64,000 bases of DNA from Flavobacteriaceae bacterium UBA3591 (GTDB taxonomy: Bacteria > Bacteroidota > Bacteroidia > Flavobacteriales > Flavobacteriaceae): NCBI GenBank assembly GCA_002375695.1, contig DFMO01000003.1:327466-391465 (forward strand), read 5' to 3'. The notes under the pieces are model-generated. The model was given only the letters and a program-made list of their open reading frames with translations. It was not told the DNA's origin and made no database searches. The position numbers were made by a program, and so were the translations under genes. This document shows, piece after piece, positions 44,974-52,462 of this stretch; position 1 is the first letter of the stretch, and the number at the start of each line of letters is the position of its first letter.

Positions 44974-46869
44974 TTAATTTTTAATGATTAATTTTTTATT
45001 AAAAGTTTCTGTTGTTCCTTCCAGTTTTACATAATAAATACCATCTGGATAATTTTGGACATCTATTGAAAAAGAATCTTCAATTATTTCAGTTTTTAAA
45101 CAAAATGATTGCCCCAAAGAGTTAAAAAGATGTACATTATATTGTTCATTACTCGGTGGTACAATAGTAATGGTTGTGTTTGCAGGGTTGGGGTATAACA
45201 ACATATCTGCGACCTTCTCGAGAGGTTTAATTCCATTTTTCCCCACTGGTTTGTCATCGTTAGCGAAACACTGCTGTTCGGGCGGCGGCGGATCACCGTG
45301 AACAATTGTTTTTTGGGCATATACCGCGTTAGAACAAACATTGGTTAATTGTAGATTTAGAATTGTTTGGTTCGATGGATGTAGTGTCAGTTGGACTTGT
45401 ACTTGATTGGTATATTGACCAGAAATTATTGTTCCATTTGTAACACTCCAAAAATAGTTGGCGTTTGAAAGGTTTGGAGCTGTATATGTATAAGTGAAAT
45501 ATGGACACGCTTGGTCGTAGCCGTCAATTTCAATATCTCCTAGATTTAAGATAGTTTTCTTAGCAGTCTTTGAACCACAACTGGGCGTAACTCGTATTAC
45601 ACCACCATACCCACTTACTGCTTCAATAGTTATGCTATTTGTTCCTTGGCCGCTCAAAATATTCATATTATATGGTACTTCCCAAGTATAGCCGGACACA
45701 CCAGGCAATGAATTAACCGAAAAAGTGGTGTTTTGGTTACTACAAACAGCATTGGGACCAGAAATATTGAAAGTTGGATAATTGATTCCTATACCGCCAA
45801 TATAGCCATACATTTTACCCACTTGTAATGGGGAAAAATAATTTCGACAATTAAATGTTGAATAACTCATAATATTTGCCGTCATGGGTGTCCAATTATC
45901 GCCCCAATTATCTTGCCCTCCAACAGATGGATTATAAGTACAACTTGAAGGATATAGATAGGAGAAAGGAATCCTATTCTCTCTCCTAACTCCGGGATCA
46001 GCTTCTGTATCACAAAGTTGATCACCATTTTCCTCACATTTCCTATTATCAAGAGTTCCTATGCAAAAAAGACCTTGTCTTTTGGAGCGATCTACTGCTT
46101 CTTGATAGCAATTTCCTGCACTTTCATTGTAGTCCTGATTTGATTGACGTGCATTATCATGGGTATGCCTTAAACCTAAATTATGCCCAATCTCATGTCC
46201 TAGAACATTTCCTACGGTAGCAACTGAAAAACCAACAGTTTCAACAGCACAGGAATATGGGGTTGTTCCCCATGGCAAATAAGCCTTTCCGCCCCAAATT
46301 TCATTTGGTGGTGGAGCAGAACTTATAACAAAATGAACGTTAATCGCACCAGGGGTTTTATTATTTGCCGTGTAGGTACTGAAATATTGATCTCCGAAAT
46401 TAGTATAATTACTGTTGTTGATGATACTAATATCACAGAGCAGGTAAAATCGTATATTGGTGTTTGCAGTAAAAAGTGTATTAAGTTGGTCAACAACATC
46501 ATACACATCACTTTGATAAATGTTGCCGGTACCATTGTTATTTCTATAAATCCAAGCTTTAATGGGAATTTCATAATATGTACTAATCCCTTTAAACATT
46601 TCAGAATTCATAAGGGGCATAGTCTCCATACTATCTAATTTATCCAAATAGTCTTTGTCAATGTTTACATTGTTCTCTATTAACAAATCAACTATTTTTT
46701 GATTGGAGCCATAAAATTTATCCAATTTGTATTCTTCAGGGCCTATTACAGTTCCACATCCAAGAGAAGTTTCTCGATGATTTTGGGCTAAGAGGGCAAG
46801 AGGAATTAATAATAAAAAAGACAATAACCATCTTTTTAAAAAGCGGGGGGGGGGTAAGTTTTTTCCCAT
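44974..46869 (-). CDS. Secreted M43/pappalysin-like metalloprotease with T9SS sorting domain; probably phase variable
   Basis: A 631-residue protein. N-terminus: a charged start, three prolines, then a signal-peptide core ending LLAQ at residue 29. Catalytic zinc site HEIGHNLGLRH at 225-235 with the Met-turn IMSYS at 333-337, typical of metzincins such as pappalysin-1-like M43 proteases. Cys-rich insert at about 250-310, a PKD-like region (about 365-540), and a type A T9SS C-terminal domain (about 556-631, PNPANTTITI ... KKLIIKN). It is exported across the outer membrane. Codons 6-9 are a C10 homopolymer, which makes slipped-strand switching likely; in the sequence here the frame is on. Confidence 0.9.
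   Translation of the reverse strand: MGKNLPPPRFLKRWLLSFLLLIPLALLAQNHRETSLGCGTVIGPEEYKLDKFYGSNQKIVDLLIENNVNIDKDYLDKLDSMETMPLMNSEMFKGISTYYEIPIKAWIYRNNNGTGNIYQSDVYDVVDQLNTLFTANTNIRFYLLCDISIINNSNYTNFGDQYFSTYTANNKTPGAINVHFVISSAPPPNEIWGGKAYLPWGTTPYSCAVETVGFSVATVGNVLGHEIGHNLGLRHTHDNARQSNQDYNESAGNCYQEAVDRSKRQGLFCIGTLDNRKCEENGDQLCDTEADPGVRRENRIPFSYLYPSSCTYNPSVGGQDNWGDNWTPMTANIMSYSTFNCRNYFSPLQVGKMYGYIGGIGINYPTFNISGPNAVCSNQNTTFSVNSLPGVSGYTWEVPYNMNILSGQGTNSITIEAVSGYGGVIRVTPSCGSKTAKKTILNLGDIEIDGYDQACPYFTYTYTAPNLSNANYFWSVTNGTIISGQYTNQVQVQLTLHPSNQTILNLQLTNVCSNAVYAQKTIVHGDPPPPEQQCFANDDKPVGKNGIKPLEKVADMLLYPNPANTTITIVPPSNEQYNVHLFNSLGQSFCLKTEIIEDSFSIDVQNYPDGIYYVKLEGTTETFNKKLIIKN
46845..46854. repeat. Homopolymeric G10/C10 tract inside the 5' end of the protease gene
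   Basis: Ten consecutive G on the plus strand are ten C in the coding strand, giving Pro-Pro-Pro and the first base of Arg at codons 6-9, 14 bases after the ATG. No other G or C run of this length was noticed in the window. Polymerase slippage would move the frame. Confidence 0.9.
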
Positions 46870-47031
46870 AACTTAGAAATTTAAAGATTAATAAAATTTC
46901 TAGGGAGTTAAGATTTTATAAAAATAAGGACTTATTCGATATAAACCTAAATAAATCAGGTAAAAAAGACAAATTCATTCTATATTCTCAACCTTTAACA
47001 TAATAAATACTTAATGTGAAGAAATCTTGCC

Positions 47032-47067
47032 GTTTTGGAAACTTTTGGTGATTATGAGTTTGCCTAG
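47032..47067 (+). pseudogene. Displaced 3' remnant of dusB (direct repeat B)
   Basis: These 36 bp read in frame as VLETFGDYEFA plus a TAG stop, matching the real dusB end (VLEVFGDYEFA) with one amino-acid change and mostly silent base differences. Homology stops immediately upstream. The stop overlaps the stop codon of the convergent permease gene by two bases, which is what an ancestral convergent dusB-permease junction would look like. It is interpreted as the original dusB 3' end pushed aside by the islet. Confidence 0.8.
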
Positions 47068-48269
47068 ACTAATAATTTTTCCCTAACCCTGCTCGAGGCA
47101 ATTTTTGAAGCGATAATGCCTAAAATAGTTATCGTTACAAAAACAATCAGAATATTTAGCAACTCCAATTTCACGGGATATGGCAATGTGCTGGTTATTG
47201 CCACGAACTCAAATTTTAGTTGTGCCAGTACGGCAATGATTCCCAAGAAAATCCCCAACAAACCGCCAAGCACGGTCATTAGCGTTCCCTGCATAAAAAA
47301 GATGCGGCGTATTTCAGGCAACGAAGCCCCCATATTGTAGAGTGTTTTTATATTTTTCCGCTTGTCCAAAACCATCATTATTATGGAGCCAATAACGTTG
47401 AAAAGCGCAATGATCAAAACCAAAGTGAAGATTAAATAAACCGCAATGTTTTCGGTATTCAGCATTTTATAAAGTGCATCGTTTTGTTGAATTCTATTTT
47501 TTAAAAGAATTTCCTTGGGAAAGATTTTTTCAATTTCTGCCCGTACATTTTCTTCGGAAGCCGTAGGCAGTAATTTCATTTCTATAGAAGATACCGTTGT
47601 ACTGTCTAACGACAACAATTGGCGGGCAAAAGCTATATCAGAAAAAACGTATTTTGAATCTAAGTCTTCATTAACTTGATACACACCCGATACTACTACG
47701 CGCGCTTTATTAAAAGCATCTGTTGGGTCTAATACATTAATTTGTCCGGTGCCTGGTTTGGGAACATAAATTTCTAAAGGTTCGCCGTAATCGCGTACAC
47801 CCAACGATAGTTTTGCGATGGTTGCAAGCCCTACAACCACTTCGTTTTGGTGCGACAACAACCAATTGCCATAATACACAATGCTATCTAATTGTGTTAC
47901 ATTGCCGTAGTTTAAATCTACTCCTTTTATATATGCAATATGGTTTTTTGCTTTGTAATGAAGAAAAACTCTTTCTTCAATTATTTCAGAAAACGATGCA
48001 ACGCCGTCAATATTTTTAAGTTGTTCTTTTTGAGCTTTTGAAAAGTTTATTGTTTTCCCTTTTTCGGGATAAATTTTAAGGTCGCTATCAAAAACATTTG
48101 TAAACTGAAGGCTAAAATCTTTTAAACCCGAAAACCCCGAAAGTACTATAAATAATGACATTGCACCTACAACTACGCCCACGGCGGCAATACCAGTAAT
48201 GATATTAATTGCATTGTTGCTACTTTTTGAAAACAAATAGCGTTTGGCGATGTAGAGCGAAAAATTCAA
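47064..48269 (-). CDS. ABC transporter permease, LolC/LolE (FtsX) family
   Basis: A 401-residue membrane protein with one N-terminal TM (about residues 20-50), a large periplasmic domain and three C-terminal TMs in the FtsX arrangement (about 260-395). It resembles LolC/E subunits that pull lipoproteins out of the inner membrane, with LolD as the partner ATPase; no LolD gene is adjacent. Specificity is inferred from overall architecture. The stop codon overlaps the dusB remnant. It starts 1 bp after the end of rbfA. Confidence 0.92.
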   Translation of the reverse strand: MNFSLYIAKRYLFSKSSNNAINIITGIAAVGVVVGAMSLFIVLSGFSGLKDFSLQFTNVFDSDLKIYPEKGKTINFSKAQKEQLKNIDGVASFSEIIEERVFLHYKAKNHIAYIKGVDLNYGNVTQLDSIVYYGNWLLSHQNEVVVGLATIAKLSLGVRDYGEPLEIYVPKPGTGQINVLDPTDAFNKARVVVSGVYQVNEDLDSKYVFSDIAFARQLLSLDSTTVSSIEMKLLPTASEENVRAEIEKIFPKEILLKNRIQQNDALYKMLNTENIAVYLIFTLVLIIALFNVIGSIIMMVLDKRKNIKTLYNMGASLPEIRRIFFMQGTLMTVLGGLLGIFLGIIAVLAQLKFEFVAITSTLPYPVKLELLNILIVFVTITILGIIASKIASSRVREKLLV

Positions 48270-48270
48270 G

Positions 48271-48666
48271 CTACTTTTTTTTGCGTTTTGGGAGTAAATC
48301 TGGGTTTTTTAACGGGTTGTCCTCGCCTTTTACGGCTCTATCAATTTTTTCAATATACTCGAGCGAATCATCGTTATAAAATGATAATTCGGGCATTTTA
48401 CGAAGTTGATTTTTTGTGAGCTGAGCAATTTTATGTTTAATAGTTGGCTTCACTTTATTTAACTCTTCTACAATAGCATTGGCATTATTTGCAGGAAACA
48501 CGCTTACGTAAACTTTCGAAATAGAAAGATCTGTAGTTACAGTTACTTTACTTACCGAAATAATAATATTGCTATGTCCGGCTTCGCGAAACATATTTTG
48601 AACCACGTTGGCGAGATCAGTCTGTAAAACACTCGCAATTTTCTTTTGTCTATTACTTTCTTCCAT
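48271..48666 (-). CDS. rbfA: Ribosome-binding factor A
   Basis: A 131-residue KH-type protein from ATG 48666 (MEESNRQKKIASVLQ). It shows the core VTVTTDLSISKVYVSVFP and the PELSFYNDDSLEYIEKIDR segment. RbfA binds the 30S subunit near helix 1 and is needed for late maturation and cold adaptation. The tail is Lys-rich. It is the first gene of a pair with the LolC/E-like permease. Confidence 0.93.
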   Translation of the reverse strand: MEESNRQKKIASVLQTDLANVVQNMFREAGHSNIIISVSKVTVTTDLSISKVYVSVFPANNANAIVEELNKVKPTIKHKIAQLTKNQLRKMPELSFYNDDSLEYIEKIDRAVKGEDNPLKNPDLLPKRKKK

Positions 48667-48690
48667 AGTGCAAAAATAGAACATTAAATA

Positions 48691-48709
48691 TTAAGGACTG
48701 TTAAGGACT
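48691..48709. repeat. Tandem TTAAGGACT repeat upstream of rbfA
   Basis: TTAAGGACTG followed directly by TTAAGGACT, ending about 25 bp before the rbfA start (minus strand). A related pair occurs at 28347-28363, at a similar distance from another minus-strand start. Confidence 0.45.
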
Positions 48710-48827
48710 CCCCAAGCTTATTTAATTTCAATTGTATTTTAATTGTATTTTTGAAACTAAAATTAAGCTATAAAATTACAAACTGTTTTACCGCAATAGA
48801 TTTTATTGCCAAAAGATAGGTTTTACT

Positions 48828-49235
48828 ATGGAAAAAATAGAACATATAGGCATAGCCGTAAAAAGTCTGCAAAACGCCAACCAAGTGTATAAAGCGCTGT
48901 TAGGTAGCGAACCTTACAAAAGCGAACGAGTGGAAAGCGAAGGCGTAGAAACCTCTTTTTTTAAATGCGGAGAAAGCAAAATTGAACTTTTAGAAGCTTT
49001 AAACCCAGAAAGCCCAATTGCAAAGTTTATCGAAAAGCGGGGAGAGGGTATTCATCACATTGCTTTTGCTGTAAATGATATTTATGCCGAAATAGAACGT
49101 TTAAAAAACGAAGGTTTTAAAATTTTAAACGAAACACCCAAAAAAGGAGCCGATAATAAATTAGTGGCATTTCTGCATCCTAAATCTGCCAATGGCGTGT
49201 TAGTAGAGTTATGTCAAGAAATTGAGAATAACTAA
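48828..49235 (+). CDS. mce: Methylmalonyl-CoA epimerase
   Basis: A 135-residue VOC-fold protein starting MEKIEHIGIAVKSLQNA, with the metal-ligand residues in EHIGIAV, the HHIAFAVNDI block and a final VELCQ glutamate. It interconverts (R)- and (S)-methylmalonyl-CoA in propionate metabolism, upstream of methylmalonyl-CoA mutase. Length and motif order match the family. It stands alone. Confidence 0.93.
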   Translation: MEKIEHIGIAVKSLQNANQVYKALLGSEPYKSERVESEGVETSFFKCGESKIELLEALNPESPIAKFIEKRGEGIHHIAFAVNDIYAEIERLKNEGFKILNETPKKGADNKLVAFLHPKSANGVLVELCQEIENN

Positions 49236-49242
49236 AAATAGT

Positions 49243-49273
49243 TTTGTGGTATTTAGAAAGTGTTTTACCTTTG
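49243..49273 (+). promoter_or_regulatory. Promoter upstream of the CAT-anticodon tRNA (TTTG-N19-TACCTTTG)
   Basis: TTTG at 49243-49246 and TACCTTTG at 49266-49273 with a 19-bp spacer match the Bacteroidetes consensus very well. It lies 77 bp before the tRNA and starts just after the mce stop. The region 49236-49575 otherwise holds only the tRNA. Confidence 0.7.
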
Positions 49274-49350
49274 CAAACCTTAAATCCACCCTTTGCGGAT
49301 TTTGCATTAACTTAAGAAGTATAAGTTAATTGAAATTTTGATTTATAAAC

Positions 49351-49424
49351 GGTCCCATAGCTCAGCTGGTTAGAGCACCTGACTCATAATCAGGGGGTCC
49401 ATGGTTCGAGCCCATGTGGGACCA
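49351..49424 (+). tRNA. tRNA with CAT anticodon (elongator Met or Ile2)
   Basis: Acceptor GGTCCCA pairs with TGGGACC, the D-arm has GCTCAGCTGGTTAGAGC, the anticodon stem CCTGA/TCAGG encloses CTCATAA with CAT at 49385-49387, and the T-arm is CATGGTTCGAGCCCATG. CCA is not encoded. CAT can be elongator Met, initiator Met or Ile2 (via lysidine); the lack of an initiator-type C1-A72 mismatch argues against initiator Met. Met versus Ile cannot be settled by eye. Confidence 0.92.
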
Positions 49425-49575
49425 CTTTTTTTGCAAAATAAAGTTGTAATTTTTTTAATACAATTTATTTTAGCGTAAAGAGTTATTACAAGTAATATTG
49501 TATATTTTTTAGCGAAAACTAAAAATTACTTATTTTAGATTTTTATTGGCAAACCCCAATCTATAACTCTGCTTA

Positions 49576-49770
49576 ATGCTTGCAAACCTTTACTTTTTAA
49601 TTCTGTTGGCTGTGCAGGCTAGTGAAGAAGTTCCACCGCCAAATCCTCCCCCTCCGCCAGGACCTCAATTGCCTATTGATGGCTCTTTATGGATATTACT
49701 ACTCGCAGGAGTGCTTTACGGTTTTTTTGTGGTTTATAAGAAAAAGCTCCTTACAAATAAGGGTTCATAA
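49576..49770 (+). CDS. PID-CTERM protein-sorting domain protein
   Basis: A 64-residue protein: an N-terminal signal segment (residues 1-15), a proline-rich linker (PPPNPPPPPGPQ), then LPIDGSL, a hydrophobic stretch (WILLLAGVLYGFFVV) and a short basic tail (YKKKLL). This order is the PID-CTERM pattern of small flavobacterial proteins thought to be processed by an exosortase-like enzyme. No exosortase is in the window. Its 3' end overlaps ribE by 20 bp in convergent orientation. Confidence 0.75.
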   Translation: MLANLYFLILLAVQASEEVPPPNPPPPPGPQLPIDGSLWILLLAGVLYGFFVVYKKKLLTNKGS

Positions 49771-50338
49771 GGTTTTTTACATACTTCCCAATAATATCAA
49801 ATTCTAAGTTTACTATATTATTTTTTAAAAGTGTTTTAAAACTTGTATTGTTAAAAGTATAAGGAATAATAGCTACGCTAAATTCAGATTTTTTTGAATT
49901 AACAACCGTTAAACTTACTCCATTTACAGTAATAGATCCTTTTTCGACTGTATTAAACTCGTCGTGATTGTATTGAAATGTAAAAACCCAACTTCCATCT
50001 TCTTCCACAACATTTGTGCAAGTAGCAGTACAATCTACATGACCTTGTACAATATGACCGTCTAATCTATCGCCAAGTTTCATAGCACGCTCTAAGTTTA
50101 CTAATGAATTAACTTTTAACTGCTTAAGGTTTGTTTTGTCCAAAGTTTCTTTGATAGCGGTAACTACATATGAATTTTCTTTAATTTCAACAACGGTTAA
50201 ACACACCCCATTATGCGACACACTTTGGTCAATTTTAAGCTCATTAGTTACGTTGCTTTCAACCTCTAAATGTAGGTTTTCGCCATCATTTGTAAGATTA
50301 ACTATTTTTCCAACAGATTCAATAATTCCTGTAAACAT
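49751..50338 (-). CDS. ribE: Riboflavin synthase (alpha subunit)
   Basis: A 195-residue protein with two tandem lumazine-binding domains: the first starts MFTGIIESVGKI and has SVSHNGVCLTVV; the second has the repeat GDRLDGHIVQGHVDCTA and GSITVNGVSLTVV. It converts two molecules of 6,7-dimethyl-8-ribityllumazine into riboflavin. No FMN riboswitch is visible in the 56-bp gap to pdxA. It is divergent from pdxA. Confidence 0.96.
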   Translation of the reverse strand: MFTGIIESVGKIVNLTNDGENLHLEVESNVTNELKIDQSVSHNGVCLTVVEIKENSYVVTAIKETLDKTNLKQLKVNSLVNLERAMKLGDRLDGHIVQGHVDCTATCTNVVEEDGSWVFTFQYNHDEFNTVEKGSITVNGVSLTVVNSKKSEFSVAIIPYTFNNTSFKTLLKNNIVNLEFDIIGKYVKNLMNPYL

Positions 50339-50351
50339 TGTAGTATTTGGT

Positions 50352-50359
50352 TACATTTG
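50352..50359 (+). promoter_or_regulatory. -7 promoter element of pdxA
   Basis: TACATTTG (TAnnTTTG) lies 35 bp before the pdxA ATG in the short divergent gap with ribE. Confidence 0.4.
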
Positions 50360-50394
50360 TACTGCAAAAGTAAGAATTAAAAAAGCCAAACTTA

Positions 50395-51456
50395 ATGAGT
50401 AAAGAAGATAAAATAGTTGTAGGTATTTCTATTGGCGATATAAACGGGATAGGTGGCGAAATAATTTTAAAAACATTCGAAGATTCACGAATGTTAGAAT
50501 TTTGCACGCCGGTTATTTTTGCATCTGTAAAATTGATGTCATTCTTCAAAAAACAATTCAATACAGAAATAAATCTTCACGGTATCGATAGCTTAAATGA
50601 TATTGTACCTAAAAAGATTAATGTTTTAAATGTGTGGAAAGAACACGTTGATGTAAAATTTGGAGAAGAAAATGCCACCGGAGGAAAGTATGCTATTAAA
50701 TCATTAACCGCCGCCGTTAGTGCTTTAAAGAATGAAGAAATAGATACTTTAGTTACAGCACCTATTAATAAAGCAAATATTCAATCTGAAAATTTCACCT
50801 TTCCGGGGCATACAGATTATTTAGCGCAAGAGTTAGAAGGTGAAAGCCTAATGTTATTAATTGCTGAAGATTTACGCGTTGGGTTGTTAACAGACCACGT
50901 AGCCGTAAAAGATGTAGTGTCGCATATTACGCGCGAACGAATTGATAAAAAAATTAATACAGTTTATCACAGTCTAATAGAAGATTTTGGAATAGAAAAA
51001 CCAAAAGTTGCCGTTTTAGGAATCAATCCGCATACGGGAGACAATGGGATAATAGGAAATGAAGACGATACTATTTTGCGTCCAGCATTAGACAATATTC
51101 GCAAAAATGGTAAAATGGTATTTGGTCCCTATGCTGCCGATAGTTTTTTTGGGTCTGGAAATTATAAAAATTTTGATGCCATAATTGCTTCGTATCACGA
51201 TCAAGGCTTGGTGCCGTTTAAAACTTTAGCATTTGGAAAAGGGGTTAATTTTACCGCCGGATTAAACCGAATTCGCACTTCGCCAGATCACGGTACTGCT
51301 TTTGATTTAGCTGGTAAAAATGAAGCAAATTTTGAATCGTTTCGCGAAGCTGTATTTAGCGCTATTTCAATATATAAAACACGCGAGAACTATAAAGAAT
51401 TTTCAAAAAATCCGTTGAAAACTAACCGTAAAAGAGGCTTCGTAAAAAAGAAATAG
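50395..51456 (+). CDS. pdxA: 4-hydroxythreonine-4-phosphate dehydrogenase
   Basis: A 353-residue enzyme of vitamin B6 synthesis. It begins with the family N-terminus VVGISIGDINGIGGEII and contains TAPINKANI, FPGHTDYLA, the GINPHTGDNG metal-site block and SYHDQGLVPFK, including the metal-binding His residues. It oxidises 4-phosphohydroxy-L-threonine with NAD(P)+. A short basic C-terminal tail (KTNRKRGFVKKK) extends the usual length. It is followed by the DUF177 gene with its own promoter. Confidence 0.95.
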   Translation: MSKEDKIVVGISIGDINGIGGEIILKTFEDSRMLEFCTPVIFASVKLMSFFKKQFNTEINLHGIDSLNDIVPKKINVLNVWKEHVDVKFGEENATGGKYAIKSLTAAVSALKNEEIDTLVTAPINKANIQSENFTFPGHTDYLAQELEGESLMLLIAEDLRVGLLTDHVAVKDVVSHITRERIDKKINTVYHSLIEDFGIEKPKVAVLGINPHTGDNGIIGNEDDTILRPALDNIRKNGKMVFGPYAADSFFGSGNYKNFDAIIASYHDQGLVPFKTLAFGKGVNFTAGLNRIRTSPDHGTAFDLAGKNEANFESFREAVFSAISIYKTRENYKEFSKNPLKTNRKRGFVKKK

Positions 51457-51465
51457 AAAAATTAA

Positions 51466-51493
51466 TTGCTATTGAAATAATTTTTTATCTTTG
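51466..51493 (+). promoter_or_regulatory. Promoter of the DUF177-rpmF operon (TTG-N17-TATCTTTG)
   Basis: TTG at 51466-51468 and TATCTTTG at 51486-51493 are 17 bp apart, a good match to the Bacteroidetes consensus. The DUF177 ATG is 44 bp downstream. The CCGCCTTATCCGTAAGG segment just after could form part of a leader. Confidence 0.65.
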
Positions 51494-51537
51494 CACCCGC
51501 CTTATCCGTAAGGTTAAGGTCTTAAATAGGTGTGAAA

Positions 51538-52083
51538 ATGAAGGATTTGAAAGAGTTTACCATCCCTTTTGTAGGGTTGAAATTAGGAAAACACCAGTTT
51601 AACTTTGAATTAAAAAAAGCGTTCTTTGAGCATTTTGAGTATGACGAATTTAATGACGCAGCCATTAATCTCGATGTACAACTGGAAAAAATGAGCACAT
51701 TGTTAGAGTTTACATTAAATTTTAATGGAACTGTAAATGTAGCTTGCGATACAACAAATGAGCCTTATAATCAAGCAATTGAAGGGGCGTATAATTTTGT
51801 GGTAAAATTTGGTGAAGAGTACAATGATGAAAATGAAGATTTACTCATTTTACCTCACGGAAGTTATGAAGTAAATATTCAGCAGTACATATATGAATCT
51901 GTTGTGTTGGCAATGCCTTCTCGCAGAGTTCATCCAGGAGTTGAAGATGGTACATTACAAAGCGATATACTCGATAAACTCGAAGAATTAAGTCCGAAAG
52001 CTACAGACGAAGAAGAGTCGCTTGAAGACGAAAATACCGATCCCCGATGGGATTCATTAAAAAAACTATTAACGGATAAATAA
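51538..52083 (+). CDS. DUF177 family protein (YceD-like)
   Basis: A 181-residue acidic protein from ATG 51538 (an in-frame GTG two codons upstream is rejected). The core has NFNGTVNVACDTTNEPY and the C-terminal ENTDPRWDSLKKLL typical of DUF177. YceD is linked to 23S rRNA accumulation and large-subunit assembly in plants and bacteria, and it is almost always next to rpmF, as here (9 bp gap). It carries one Cys of the usual zinc-like pattern. Confidence 0.93.
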   Translation: MKDLKEFTIPFVGLKLGKHQFNFELKKAFFEHFEYDEFNDAAINLDVQLEKMSTLLEFTLNFNGTVNVACDTTNEPYNQAIEGAYNFVVKFGEEYNDENEDLLILPHGSYEVNIQQYIYESVVLAMPSRRVHPGVEDGTLQSDILDKLEELSPKATDEEESLEDENTDPRWDSLKKLLTDK

Positions 52084-52092
52084 TAAATAGCA

Positions 52093-52290
52093 ATGGCACA
52101 TCCAAAGAGAAAAATCTCGAAAACAAGAAGAGATAAGAGAAGAACGCATTACAAAGCTACTGCACCTACTCTTGCAACAGATCCTACTACAGGAGAGTCG
52201 CATCTTTTTCATAGAGCTCACTGGCACGAAGGAAAAATGTACTATCGTGGGCAGGTTGTAATTGATGCAACCGAGCAGGTAGAAGCATAA
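52093..52290 (+). CDS. rpmF: 50S ribosomal protein L32
   Basis: A 65-residue basic protein starting MAHPKRKISKTRRDKRR, ending with an acidic QVEA tail. The L32 core is clear, but no zinc-binding CxxC pairs are present, so this is the cysteine-free (C-minus) version. It lies 9 bp after the DUF177 gene and before a strong terminator, forming a two-gene ribosomal operon ahead of fabH. Confidence 0.97.
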   Translation: MAHPKRKISKTRRDKRRTHYKATAPTLATDPTTGESHLFHRAHWHEGKMYYRGQVVIDATEQVEA

Positions 52291-52308
52291 TACACTTTAA
52301 TTATATAC

Positions 52309-52338
52309 AAAACTCTCACGCACACGTGAGGGTTTTTT
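52309..52338 (+). terminator. Intrinsic terminator after rpmF
   Basis: ACTCTCACG-CACA-CGTGAGGGT hairpin (one G-T pair) followed by T7. It separates rpmF from fabH. Confidence 0.85.
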
Positions 52339-52462
52339 TGTTTTTTAACTTTACAAAAAAGTCAAAAACAAAACTATTAGTGCCGAAATTCAAGTAAAAT
52401 TTAGTATTTTTCACTCTTTTTAAAAGATTTTTGGTCTTTTTTGTGAATTTTAATTCAGCTTT

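Noticed and set aside
50339..50394. FMN riboswitch in front of ribE
   Set aside because: The divergent gap is only 56 bp and shows none of the conserved RFN structure.
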